From Burkholderiales bacterium Ga0077544 (lineage in GTDB: Bacteria > Pseudomonadota > Gammaproteobacteria > Burkholderiales > Burkholderiaceae_D): DNA of 64,000 nucleotides. Location: positions 1-64,000 of the forward strand of contig LNEU01000033.1 of NCBI GenBank assembly GCA_001464355.1, in the 5' to 3' direction. Below the pieces are notes generated by a model. That model worked only from the letters and a program-made list of their open reading frames with translations. It had not been told where the DNA came from and did not search any database. Positions 50,051 through 59,909 of the stretch are shown one piece after another (within the stretch, counting starts at the first letter, position 1; every line of letters starts with the position of its first letter). The position numbers were made by a program, and so were the translations under genes.

Positions 50051-50770
50051 TTAAAGTATGGCGGACACTTCCGGATGCGGAATATTCATAGAACTTCTAT
50101 TCAGCACGCGCAATTGCGTATCGAGCGTATAAATCAGTGGCACGCTGTTCGGCACATCGAAGCGCGAGACTTCTTCATCCGGCATGTTTTCCAGTAATTT
50201 GACCAATGCGCGCTGGCTGTTGCCATGCGAAGAAATGATGATGTTCTTGTCTTGGCGCAAGGCCGGCGCGATCGTGTCATCCCAAAACAGGCGCACGCGT
50301 TCTACCGTATCTTTCAGCGATTCGCCAAGTGGCAATGATGCACGGTCGAGGCCGTCATAACGCGGCTCATGACATGGCGAACGCGGATCGTCCTTGTCCA
50401 TTAATGGTGGACGACTGTCGAAACCACGACGCCAGGACCAGACTTGTTCTTCACCAAATTTGGCGATCGTTTCTGCCCGGTTCTGTCCGGTCAGTGCACC
50501 GTAATGCCGTTCGTTCAGACGCCAGTGATTAATGATGGGTATGTACATCGCGTCCAACTCATCCAGCATCAGCCATTGCGAGCGGATGGTTCTTTTCAGC
50601 AACGAGGTAAAAGCCAGATCGAAGCGAAAGCCCGCATCGGCCAGCGCGCGGCCGGCGTTGCGCGCCTGTTGAATACCATTGGCGGTCAGATCGATATCAG
50701 TCCAGCCGGTAAAGCGATTTTCCCTGTTCCACTGTGATTCGCCGTGGCGAACAATCACCAGATTACCCAT
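50051..50770 (-). CDS. gpmA: 2,3-bisphosphoglycerate-dependent phosphoglycerate mutase
   Basis: LVIVRHGESQWNRENRFTGWTDIDL; NERHYGALTGQNRAE; ISSHGNSQRALVK. Confidence 0.95.
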   Translation of the reverse strand: MGNLVIVRHGESQWNRENRFTGWTDIDLTANGIQQARNAGRALADAGFRFDLAFTSLLKRTIRSQWLMLDELDAMYIPIINHWRLNERHYGALTGQNRAETIAKFGEEQVWSWRRGFDSRPPLMDKDDPRSPCHEPRYDGLDRASLPLGESLKDTVERVRLFWDDTIAPALRQDKNIIISSHGNSQRALVKLLENMPDEEVSRFDVPNSVPLIYTLDTQLRVLNRSSMNIPHPEVSAIL

Positions 50771-50912
50771 TACTTTTTCTCATGTTGAAGCGACAAAGCA
50801 TGAAGATTAACTGAGTTTCAAGAATGATGACGCGCAAGATCGAACATTACGCGCCAAACAGTTAAAGAAATGCCGGTATTTTTTATCCATCTTTAACAAT
50901 TTTTTCGCATTA

Positions 50913-50930
50913 TTCCCATAAATATGGGAA
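50913..50930. promoter_or_regulatory. Palindrome motif copy 3
   Basis: TTCCCATAAATATGGGAA between divergent gpmA and MCP genes. Confidence 0.55.
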
Positions 50931-51159
50931 GTCAACTTTGTGAAATAAGCGCTTAATTACAAACGAAATTTATTTCAACTTGGCAAGTTTCAGCTTTCAT
51001 GCCGCAGTCCGGGCATGCAGATAGCAACTGAAAAAACCTTGTGCACCGAAGTAGCTGCAACCTCCCATTTCAACCCTATCGATCGACACAGATGTTATTT
51101 TTATTCCGGATCGGTAGCGTGCACTTACTACACCCAATAGGATTAACAGGAGCATGTAT

Positions 51160-52881
51160 ATGTTTAAAAATATGACCGTAGGGACCAAGCTGATTTCCAG
51201 CTTTTTAACCTTGTCTGTTGCGGGAGCCATCGTGGCCGGTGTTGGTATATACGATATGAGTCTGATCAACGACAAGGCGGGCGACATCTACAACAAGGAG
51301 TTATTGGGCCTGTCCTATATCAAGGAAGCCAATATCGATCTGCTGTCGATTGGTCGCGCGCGCGGCAATGTACTGCTGTCGACGACCGAGGAAGAACGCA
51401 CGGTTAATAAAGAGAACATTAAAAAATACACTGTATCCGCAGAAAAAAATCTGGAGCAAGCCCGCCCGCTGTTTTTCAGCGACAGGGCAAAGGTACTGTT
51501 TGACCAATACACCGCCGTTTCGCAAGACTATCAAAAAGACATGTGGCTGGCATTAGCGCTGGCCGATAAAGAACCGCTGCAACAACGCAGCGCGGAGCTG
51601 GCTGCCAGTTTGGCGCAAACGCGCGCACATGCGAACAAGCTGGATGAAGTCCTGACAGAATTGTCGGAACAAAAGGAAGCGCGCGCGGCACAAGCGTATG
51701 CCGAAAGCGAAGATCTATATGAATCCAGCCGCGCCATTATGCTGGCGCTGGTGATCTTGAGTACGTTTTCCGGCATCCTGCTGGGTGTGTTGATCACACG
51801 CGGCTTGAAGCGCCAACTGGGCGGCGAACCGGATTATGCCGCCGGCATCGCAGCACGCATTGCCGCCGGTGATTTGACAGTTGATATCGATCTGCGCAAC
51901 AAGGATCAAACCAGCATGTTGTTCGCAATGCGTGAAATGCGCGACAGCCTGGCCAATATTGTCAGTCAGGTCAGGACCGGCACGGATACCATCGCCACTG
52001 CATCCAGCCAGATCGCGGCCGGCAATCTGGACCTGTCTTCACGCACGGAAGAACAGGCCAGCGCACTCGAAGAAACCGCTTCCTCGATGGAAGAAATCAC
52101 CTCTACCGTCAAGCAAAATGCCGACAATTCACGCCAGGCAAATGAACTGGCGGTCAATGCATCCGGCATCGCTGTCCGTGGCGGCACGGTGGTGGCGCAA
52201 GTCGTCGATACGATGGGCTCAATTACCGAATCCTCAAGAAAAATCGTGGATATCATCGGCGTCATCGACGGCATCGCATTCCAGACCAACATCCTGGCAT
52301 TGAATGCGGCAGTGGAAGCAGCGCGTGCCGGCGAACAGGGACGCGGCTTTGCCGTAGTCGCATCCGAAGTGCGCAGCCTGGCGCACCGTTCCGCTTCTGC
52401 CGCCAAGGAAATCAAGACACTGATCGGCGATTCCGTGGAAAAAGTCGATGCCGGCAGCAAACTGGTAGAGCAAGCCGGCACCACGATGAAAGAAATCGTC
52501 GACAGCATCCGGAACGTGACCGACATCATGGCTGACATCACGGCAGCCGGGCGTGAGCAAAGCGCCGGAATTGAGCAAGTCAATCAGGCAATCTCGCAAA
52601 TGGATGAAGTCACACAGCAAAATGCGGCACTGGTCGAAGAAGCGGCGGCGGCATCACAATCGCTGCAAGACCAGGCCGGCAATCTGTCTGAAATAGTCAG
52701 CGTGTTCAAAATCAACAGCACATCAATGCGGCCCGCTGGCACAAGCAGCGCTGCATCGACTCGTTCACATGCAACACCGCCGGTCCGTAGCGCTCAACAC
52801 GCAATTGCAAGCAAACCAGCCCCACAAAAGATTGCGTTAGCGAATTCCGGCAGCGCCGACAAGGATTGGGAAGAGTTCTAA
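51160..52881 (+). CDS. Methyl-accepting chemotaxis protein (4HB-type sensor)
   Basis: [31 protein letters not shown]; hairpin tip [40 protein letters not shown]-terminal KDWEEF. Confidence 0.96.
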   Translation: MFKNMTVGTKLISSFLTLSVAGAIVAGVGIYDMSLINDKAGDIYNKELLGLSYIKEANIDLLSIGRARGNVLLSTTEEERTVNKENIKKYTVSAEKNLEQARPLFFSDRAKVLFDQYTAVSQDYQKDMWLALALADKEPLQQRSAELAASLAQTRAHANKLDEVLTELSEQKEARAAQAYAESEDLYESSRAIMLALVILSTFSGILLGVLITRGLKRQLGGEPDYAAGIAARIAAGDLTVDIDLRNKDQTSMLFAMREMRDSLANIVSQVRTGTDTIATASSQIAAGNLDLSSRTEEQASALEETASSMEEITSTVKQNADNSRQANELAVNASGIAVRGGTVVAQVVDTMGSITESSRKIVDIIGVIDGIAFQTNILALNAAVEAARAGEQGRGFAVVASEVRSLAHRSASAAKEIKTLIGDSVEKVDAGSKLVEQAGTTMKEIVDSIRNVTDIMADITAAGREQSAGIEQVNQAISQMDEVTQQNAALVEEAAAASQSLQDQAGNLSEIVSVFKINSTSMRPAGTSSAASTRSHATPPVRSAQHAIASKPAPQKIALANSGSADKDWEEF

Positions 52882-52911
52882 AACCGCTGTGGTTTTATCT
52901 CTGATTCGTCA

Positions 52912-52938
52912 AAAGCCCGACACAGTCGGGCTTTTTTT
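52912..52938 (+). terminator. Intrinsic terminator after MCP
   Basis: AAAAGCCCGACACAGTCGGGCTTTTTTT. Confidence 0.93.
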
Positions 52939-53080
52939 CGCCATCAGAACTTGCATCTGCCCAATGAGTACGGCCCAAACACAGGCAAGCAGGGAAATTA
53001 AATGGAATTTTTGCCTGACGGCTTTGTCCATCAAGAGCGGCTTTGCCCGGATGCGCGCTCAAACAGATAAAATCCACCCT

Positions 53081-53677
53081 ATGCTATTCAGTTATCGCTC
53101 ACTGCTCCTGCAGACAGCACTTTTGATGGGCCTTGCCGGCTGCGCCGGGCCCAAACCTATTGTCTACACCGCGGAAAAATTCGATTCGGCCGATGTCTAC
53201 TCGCGCCGCTTTCCGGTGCCTGGCAATGTCGCCTGCGAAGCAGTGCGCCGCACCTTGCTGAGTCAGGGTTATGTGATCAACACGGCCACTGCCGATCAAG
53301 TGGATGGTCGCAAGAGCTTTCAGCCAGAGAATGACGTGCATGTGCAGATTGCGTTCCGCGTAGTGTGCGCAGCCGACACCGCAGATGGCAGCACCTCGTC
53401 AGTCTTCGTCAACGCCCTCGAAGATCGCTATGCACTGAAGAAGGTCAACAATTCTGCAAGCCTGGGGGTTGGTGCGCTGGGCTCGGTGTCGCTACCGTTT
53501 TCGTCCAGCGATGATTCGCTGGTGAAGGTGGCGAGTGCGACGATTTCTGCCGAAAAATTCTATGCGCGTTTTTTCCAGCTGGTCGAACGGTATCTGACCA
53601 ACGAGGCAACGCCGGCACCCGAGTCGATGGAAATCACCAAACCACTGGTGCCGACTACGACGGGGATGGCGCGGTAA
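53081..53677 (+). CDS. DUF2242-like lipoprotein
   Basis: LLMGLAGCAGPKPIVYTAEKFDSADVYSRRFPVPG; lipobox LAGC; ATG at 53081. Confidence 0.8.
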   Translation: MLFSYRSLLLQTALLMGLAGCAGPKPIVYTAEKFDSADVYSRRFPVPGNVACEAVRRTLLSQGYVINTATADQVDGRKSFQPENDVHVQIAFRVVCAADTADGSTSSVFVNALEDRYALKKVNNSASLGVGALGSVSLPFSSSDDSLVKVASATISAEKFYARFFQLVERYLTNEATPAPESMEITKPLVPTTTGMAR

Positions 53678-55067
53678 TTTTCCAGCCGCCGCCTAGCGCT
53701 TTGTAAAGACTGACAGACGCCTGCAAACGTAGCGCATTGAGCTGGACAGTCGTGTCTTGCGCCGTATAAAAAGTACGTTGCGCGTCGAGCAAGGTTAGCA
53801 GCGTTTCCGCGCCGGCGCGATAACGTGACTCCGCCAAGGTCAACGCACGTTGCGCCTGTTTCAATTCTTCCTGCTGCGCGATGCGTTGCGCTTCAATTCC
53901 AGATACTGCATTCAATGCAACTTCAACATCGCCGAAAGCGGCGATGATGGCCTGCCTGTAGTTCGCCAATAATTCTTCACGTTGCGCGACGGCCAGATCG
54001 CGCCCCGCTGCCAGTCGCCCCGCATTGAAGATAGGCGCAGTCAAACCGGCGGCAAGGCTGTACAGCGGATTGTCAAACAGACTGCTGGATCGATTGCCGG
54101 TTGCGTCGGCATTTGCAGACAACACAACACTGGGCAACATCGCTGCGCGCGCCACCGTGATGTTCGCATCTGCTGCAAGCAGGCGTGCTTCGGCACGCGC
54201 GATATCGGGCCGCTGCGTCATTAATTCACTAGGCAGACCAGCAGCAATCGCAGGTGCCTGCAAAGCTTTCAAGTCGGCATTGCTCAATGTCAGCGTATTC
54301 ACGCTCCGTCCCAGCAAGACTGCGAGCGTAGTTTGACTATCTTCTGCCTGCTGACGTATCGCTTCCAATACGCGCTGCTGTGCCGCGACTACGCCGCGTT
54401 GTTGTGCGAGTTCCAGCGGATTGGCTGCACCGGCGCGGGCGCGTGATTCAACAATATTCAACAGGCGTTGCGCGCTGGCGAGACTTAATTCTGCGATAGC
54501 GGCACGCTCGCGCAAGCCGACTGCCTGCAACCATGCAGAAGCAACGCCTGCAGTAACCGTCAAGCGCACCGTATCGCGATCAAAAATTGCAGCGCGCAGC
54601 AGTGATTGAGAACCATCGCGCGAAGCGCGATTGCGGCCCCAGAAATCCAGTTCGTAACTTGCGCTTAAACCCGCGTTATAACTTGTTCCCGTCGCGACTG
54701 CATCACCACCGAGGCGACCATTGCGGCCTGCACCCAGTGTGCCTGACAGTTCAGGCAATATGCCGGCGCCTGCCATCGTCGCCGAGGCCTGCGCCTGGCT
54801 AACGCGCGCCACTGCTGCTGCAACATCCAGACTTTGCGTTTGCGCAATCGCGATCAGCTCATTCAGTTCGATGCTGCCGAAGCTGTGCCACCAATCCTGC
54901 GTCACGCTTGCAGGAGACGAAAGTACAGACGCTGATGCGGTATCTTTATGCAACCATGCAGCGGGTACATCAGGCGCTTGCGTTTGCAGCGTTATTTGTA
55001 GTGGGGCTTGTGCTGTGCATGCCGACAAAGCCAGCACGACAGCAATTGCGATTAAAGTCTTTTTCAT
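53655..55067 (-). CDS. RND/MacAB-type efflux outer membrane factor (NodT family lipoprotein)
   Basis: LALSACTAQAPLQ lipobox; AQTQSLDVAAAVARVSQAQA; SYELDFWGRNRASRDG. Confidence 0.93.
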   Translation of the reverse strand: MKKTLIAIAVVLALSACTAQAPLQITLQTQAPDVPAAWLHKDTASASVLSSPASVTQDWWHSFGSIELNELIAIAQTQSLDVAAAVARVSQAQASATMAGAGILPELSGTLGAGRNGRLGGDAVATGTSYNAGLSASYELDFWGRNRASRDGSQSLLRAAIFDRDTVRLTVTAGVASAWLQAVGLRERAAIAELSLASAQRLLNIVESRARAGAANPLELAQQRGVVAAQQRVLEAIRQQAEDSQTTLAVLLGRSVNTLTLSNADLKALQAPAIAAGLPSELMTQRPDIARAEARLLAADANITVARAAMLPSVVLSANADATGNRSSSLFDNPLYSLAAGLTAPIFNAGRLAAGRDLAVAQREELLANYRQAIIAAFGDVEVALNAVSGIEAQRIAQQEELKQAQRALTLAESRYRAGAETLLTLLDAQRTFYTAQDTTVQLNALRLQASVSLYKALGGGWKITAPSPS

Positions 55068-55078
55068 TTTCAATCCGG

Positions 55079-57073
55079 TCATTCAGAAGCGAGCGCGACG
55101 ACAGGATCGAGGGCTGCTGCTTTTTTCGCCGGCATATAGCCGAAGATCAATCCAGTCGCTACCGAGCACGCGAACGCGCCGACTATCGCCGTTACGGAAA
55201 AAATCACAGGTACTTTCGACAGCAGTAAGATGCCGCCTATCGTCAAGCCGCTGACGACACCGATCACGCCACCGACCAGTGACACCAAAACCGCTTCGGT
55301 CAAAAACTGCCGCATGATGTCGCGCTGACGTGCACCGGTCGCCATGCGTATACCAATTTCACGCGTGCGTTCACGCACTGTCATCAACATCACATTCATC
55401 ACGCCTATGCCGCCGACTACCAGCGACACGGCGGCGATCAAACCCAGCATCATCTTCATCGCATTGCTGGTTTGCGCCGCTGCCTGCAACTTGGCGGCCG
55501 CATTTCCGATACGAAAATCATCACTACCACGGCGGGCGATCAAGAGCTTTTTCATTTCGGCCTCGGCTGCTTGCACTTGCTCTTCAGACGCCGCTTCGAC
55601 CACCGTGTAATCCGGTTCGGCGCGCGCATCATAGACGCGCATACGGCCGGATTGATACGGGATGAACACCATCTCGTCATAATTCTGCGACCCAGAATCG
55701 GCACCGCGTTCTGCCATCACGCCTATCACTTCAAACGGTGCATCGACGATCAAAATCTGCTTGCCGATAGGGTTGCTGCCATCCGGGAAAAAATTCTCTT
55801 TGAACTTGTGCCCGATCACGACCACAGGTGCGATATCTCTATCTTCGGCTGCTGTGAAGAAGCGTCCTTGCGCAACACGCCAGCGGTGCACCAGCGGCAT
55901 CGCATTCGAACTGGCGAATGCATAGACCTGGCGATCGACATTGCCGTAACGCACAGTCACCGGATCGCCGATGATAGGCATGACGTGACCGATTTCCGGA
56001 AGAGCCGCAACTGCATCCAGATCTTCTATCGTCAAACGACCCGGCGGACCGCCGTTGGATGGATGACCACTGCCGAGATACATGATGGTCGTGCCGAGCG
56101 ACCCCATCTCATCGATCACGCGCTGCTTGGCGCCCTCGCCGACCGCCAGCATCACAATCACCGATGCAACGCCAATGACGATGCCAAGCAAAGTCAGACT
56201 GGTGCGCGTGCGATTCATTTTCATGCCGCGCCATGCAGTGCGTGCGGCTTCGCGCAAATCATCCCAAAACGACGCGCCTGCATCGCGGCCAGCTTGCGCC
56301 ATATCGGGTGCGGGCAAAGCCTGCTTGACAGCAGACACGCCGGAATCGGCGATGATCTGACCATCGTGTATCTCGATCACGCGACGCGCCTGTTCGGCGA
56401 CATCGCGATCATGCGTAATCAAAATAATGGTGTGACCGGCATCGGCCAGTTCATTCAGCAACAGCATCACTTCAGCACCGCTCTTGCTGTCCAGCGCGCC
56501 TGTCGGTTCATCGGCAAGGATGATGCGACCGCCATTCATCAACGCACGCGCAATCGATACGCGTTGCTGCTGCCCGCCGGATAATTGCGTAGGTCTATTG
56601 TCCAGCTTGTCGGCCATGCCGAGTCGCGTCAGCAAGGCGGCGGCGCGTTCGGCGCGCGCCTCTTCCCGCATGCCGGCATAAATTGCGGGGACCTCAACGT
56701 TCTCGCGCGCAGATTCGGTCGCGATCAGGTGATAGCCCTGGAACACGAAACCGAATGCCTCGCGCCGCAACCATGCCAACTCATCACCATCCAGCGTGGC
56801 GACATCACGCCCACTAAATGAATAAGTGCCGGAGCTTGGTCGGTCCAGACAGCCGAGCAAATGCATCAGCGTCGATTTGCCGGAACCGGATGCGCCGACG
56901 ATGGCGACAAATTCGCCCGCATGAATATTCAGCGTAATGCCATGCAGTACTTCGACCGCAGGTGCACCATCGATATTGCCGCCGTACTGCTTGCGGATTT
57001 CGCGCAGTGCGATCAGTGGTGGCGCATCGCCTACTGTCCTGTCCAATTCGCTTGAGTAAATACTGCCTACCAC
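55079..57073 (-). CDS. macB: MacB-type ABC transporter (ATPase-permease fusion)
   Basis: GASGSGKSTLMHLLGCLDRPSSGTY; LSGGQQQRVSIARAL; MacB_PCD and FtsX domains. Confidence 0.95.
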   Translation of the reverse strand: MVGSIYSSELDRTVGDAPPLIALREIRKQYGGNIDGAPAVEVLHGITLNIHAGEFVAIVGASGSGKSTLMHLLGCLDRPSSGTYSFSGRDVATLDGDELAWLRREAFGFVFQGYHLIATESARENVEVPAIYAGMREEARAERAAALLTRLGMADKLDNRPTQLSGGQQQRVSIARALMNGGRIILADEPTGALDSKSGAEVMLLLNELADAGHTIILITHDRDVAEQARRVIEIHDGQIIADSGVSAVKQALPAPDMAQAGRDAGASFWDDLREAARTAWRGMKMNRTRTSLTLLGIVIGVASVIVMLAVGEGAKQRVIDEMGSLGTTIMYLGSGHPSNGGPPGRLTIEDLDAVAALPEIGHVMPIIGDPVTVRYGNVDRQVYAFASSNAMPLVHRWRVAQGRFFTAAEDRDIAPVVVIGHKFKENFFPDGSNPIGKQILIVDAPFEVIGVMAERGADSGSQNYDEMVFIPYQSGRMRVYDARAEPDYTVVEAASEEQVQAAEAEMKKLLIARRGSDDFRIGNAAAKLQAAAQTSNAMKMMLGLIAAVSLVVGGIGVMNVMLMTVRERTREIGIRMATGARQRDIMRQFLTEAVLVSLVGGVIGVVSGLTIGGILLLSKVPVIFSVTAIVGAFACSVATGLIFGYMPAKKAAALDPVVALASE

Positions 57074-58269
57074 TTGAACCTCGACGTCCCTGCCTTGCTT
57101 ACAGCTTCGCCGGTAATCAGTTGCTCACCTTCTTTCAAACCTTCGACTACTTGCACCGCGAGTCTGTCTTGCACACCAGCGCGCACGTCACGCTCTTGTA
57201 CTTTGTCATGTGCGTCGAGCACGCGCGCCTTGTACATATTCGGTTTTTGATCGACTGGTTGCAACGCACCCAAAGGTGCAATCAACACATCGCGCGCAGA
57301 TGCGGTGATGAATGAAACCTGTGCCGTCATTTGCGGCAACAGTTCTGCATCCTTGTTATCTACATCGAACAACACCGTGTATTGCACGACTTTGCTGGCA
57401 GCTGGTTGACCTGCCGCCGCCTGTCCTGCGGCGGCCACTGGCGGTGCCGGCAAGACTTGCCGCACCTTGCCGTTCCAGCGACGTCGATCACCTGCCAGTG
57501 TCGAGAAGTACGCCGCCTGACCAGCTTTGACGCGACGAATATCCGCTTCGGAAACCGTGGTCCACACTGTCATTTCAGAAAGATCGGCGATGCGCATCAG
57601 GGTTGGTGTTTGATATGTCGCGTTCAGCGTTTGACCTTCTTTTGCATCGATGCCGGTAACAGTACCAGCCATAGGCGCAAAGATGCGCGCGTAACCGAGA
57701 CGCGCCTCATCCGCTTTCAAACTCGATTGCGTTTGCACGATGCGCGCCTTGAGTTGTTCGATACGTGCAGCTGCGGATGCCAGATTGGCTTCAGCCGTTT
57801 GCACGTCTTCCAGACGCGTAGACTCATCACGATTCATCTGCTGCTGACGTTCGTGCTGCTGTTGCGCGAGTTTATGCTGCGCGCGCTGCTCATCGAGTTG
57901 CGCACGCAAATCCATTTGCTGCGCGCGCCCCGCTTCTACCGTCGCCTGAAATACGCTGGCATCGATCTCCACCAGCAACTGGCCTTTTTTGACGACATCG
58001 CCGGGTTGTACATGTATGCGCGTGATCTGGCCGGATACCTGGGCACCTACCTCGACCGAAGTCACCGGTTGCAAAGTGCCTATCGCGGTGACTGTCGCTT
58101 CGATATTGCCGCGCGCGACAGGCGCCGTTTCAAACTGCGCATCATTGCTGTTGCCCGACCATACTGCGGCGACTGCGACGAGACTCAGCAGTGCTACAGC
58201 ACCGACCATCTTTTGTTTGCCTGAAAATTTCTTACTGGTGAATTTTTTTTGCGTCATTACTTTCGCCAT
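57067..58269 (-). CDS. macA: MacA-type periplasmic adaptor
   Basis: ARGNIEATVTAIGTLQPVTSVEVGAQVSGQITRIHVQPGDVVKKGQLLVEID. Confidence 0.94.
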   Translation of the reverse strand: MAKVMTQKKFTSKKFSGKQKMVGAVALLSLVAVAAVWSGNSNDAQFETAPVARGNIEATVTAIGTLQPVTSVEVGAQVSGQITRIHVQPGDVVKKGQLLVEIDASVFQATVEAGRAQQMDLRAQLDEQRAQHKLAQQQHERQQQMNRDESTRLEDVQTAEANLASAAARIEQLKARIVQTQSSLKADEARLGYARIFAPMAGTVTGIDAKEGQTLNATYQTPTLMRIADLSEMTVWTTVSEADIRRVKAGQAAYFSTLAGDRRRWNGKVRQVLPAPPVAAAGQAAAGQPAASKVVQYTVLFDVDNKDAELLPQMTAQVSFITASARDVLIAPLGALQPVDQKPNMYKARVLDAHDKVQERDVRAGVQDRLAVQVVEGLKEGEQLITGEAVSKAGTSRFKW

Positions 58270-58898
58270 CAGTTCTTGACCTCGAAGGTCAGGGTTGCGG
58301 TGTGTCGTACGTCTTCATATTTTTTGCCATCGATAGTGACCGAGCCATTGATGCGCGCAGTGACTTCCAGCAAATAGCGGCCCGGGAAAGGCGTCACCAA
58401 AGTAACCGTGCCGTCCTTGGCTGGTTTCAATACCCGATGCCAGCCTTCGGAGGTATCGACATTGACTTGCGATGCTGCGACGGCATTTCCCTTCCACACC
58501 AGCTTGAAGGTATTGCCATTGGCTTCTGTCGGTACCAGTTCCAGATCGTTGACCGCCTTGATTTCGCTGCGGCCGTTCTTGGCCTGGTAATAATTCAGTA
58601 CGCCTTTTTCACCGACGCGGCTGGCAACCAAACGCACATCGCCGTTGACTGCAGATCCAATCACCAAACGTTCACTTTCTGTCGCCAGCGGCAAATCCTT
58701 GCCATCGACCAGATATGCACGCGGCGCGATGATCGCTGTCGGTGCCAGACGTGTGCCATCCGATTCCCCGATATAAGCGCTTGTCGCACCGGTCACCTCG
58801 CGTTCCAGCCAGACATATTCTGCGTGTGCAGAAAACGAAACCACCAACATCGTAATGCCGACCACCGACAGGAATGATTTTGCTAAAGAGATGCGCAT
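58269..58898 (-). CDS. Secreted DUF4198-like protein (copy 1)
   Basis: Signal peptide; AEYVWLEREVTGATSAYIGESDG...; ATG at 58898. Confidence 0.72.
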   Translation of the reverse strand: MRISLAKSFLSVVGITMLVVSFSAHAEYVWLEREVTGATSAYIGESDGTRLAPTAIIAPRAYLVDGKDLPLATESERLVIGSAVNGDVRLVASRVGEKGVLNYYQAKNGRSEIKAVNDLELVPTEANGNTFKLVWKGNAVAASQVNVDTSEGWHRVLKPAKDGTVTLVTPFPGRYLLEVTARINGSVTIDGKKYEDVRHTATLTFEVKN

Positions 58899-59017
58899 AT
58901 AGTTTCTAAAATCTGAAAGGTTAATGATGGACATGCCTGTGGCTAGATTGCCAAGAAATTGCCCGCCAAAAATTGAAAGGGCGACGTTGCACATCCGATG
59001 CAAAGCCGCCATTTAGC

Positions 59018-59048
59018 GATAGTGCTGCGAACAAATCGCAGCACTATC
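59018..59048. terminator. 13-bp perfect hairpin between the two paralogs
   Basis: GATAGTGCTGCGA-ACAAA-TCGCAGCACTATC. Confidence 0.55.
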
Positions 59049-59061
59049 TAATCGCTTGAAT

Positions 59062-59706
59062 TTATTTCGCGACGAAGCTCAAGGTCGTGGTGTACGACAG
59101 CTTCTGCACTTTTTCACCAGCGATTTCATAGTCGCCTTTTACTTCATGGCTGCTCATCAGGATGTAGCGGCCTTTTTCCTTGCCTGATATTTCAATGCGG
59201 CCATCCTTGTCGGTCTTGAAGCCTTTGGTCCATTGCTCCGGATTGACAACGGTCACTTTTTTGTCCGCTACAGGCTGCCCCTTGAAGGTCAATGTAAAGA
59301 CATTGCCATTGGCCTTTACCGGGATCAGTTCATAGTCCAGCACGCCGGTGGTTTCGCTACGACCTGCACGCGAATTGAAGACAGCAGCCTGCAACTGGCC
59401 ATCCTTGTTTTTCCATGGCTTCCAGACTTGATCATTGATCAGGCGCACGTCACCGGCACCTGTTACGTCCGCTTCCAGGTAGTCATGCTTGACTGCCACT
59501 TTGGCCAACTGCTTGGCATCCTTGCCAAATACCTTGGTAGTGGCAGCCAGCTTGGCCACATCATCGCCATGATCGCGGTCGCCATCGACATCGCCGACAT
59601 ACACTTTTGCCGGACCGGTCGCATCGCGTTCCACCCAGACCTGATGTGCGCTGGCGCCCAGTGCGAAGGTAGAGAGCAGCAGGGTGGCGAGTGATTTCTT
59701 GATCAT
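59062..59706 (-). CDS. Secreted DUF4198-like protein (copy 2)
   Basis: Signal peptide; HQVWVERDATGPAKVYVGDVDGDRDHGDDVAKL...; C-terminal YTTTLSFVAK. Confidence 0.75.
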   Translation of the reverse strand: MIKKSLATLLLSTFALGASAHQVWVERDATGPAKVYVGDVDGDRDHGDDVAKLAATTKVFGKDAKQLAKVAVKHDYLEADVTGAGDVRLINDQVWKPWKNKDGQLQAAVFNSRAGRSETTGVLDYELIPVKANGNVFTLTFKGQPVADKKVTVVNPEQWTKGFKTDKDGRIEISGKEKGRYILMSSHEVKGDYEIAGEKVQKLSYTTTLSFVAK

Positions 59707-59843
59707 GGAATTTCCTTTATTTGAATGAAAATGAATGCGTAAAACAAAACCATCTGAAGCAGCGCAAACAGCAACGCAGAATCCTAGCCGGACATATGCG
59801 TTTTTTGCCGTCTCTACTATCTATGACCGGCGAGAATGAAAAA

Positions 59844-59882
59844 AGGGCCATTTCATTTGAAATGCGACATTGAAACGGCCCT
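59844..59882 (-). terminator. Hairpin terminator after TonB-dependent receptor
   Basis: AGGGCCGTTTC...GAAATGGCCCT TTTTT on the minus strand. Confidence 0.65.
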
Positions 59883-59909
59883 ATTCAGGCTGCCGGTACA
59901 GACCTGAAT

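Noticed and set aside
55472-56584. 370-aa plus-strand ORF
   Set aside because: Antisense to macB, which has full ABC motifs
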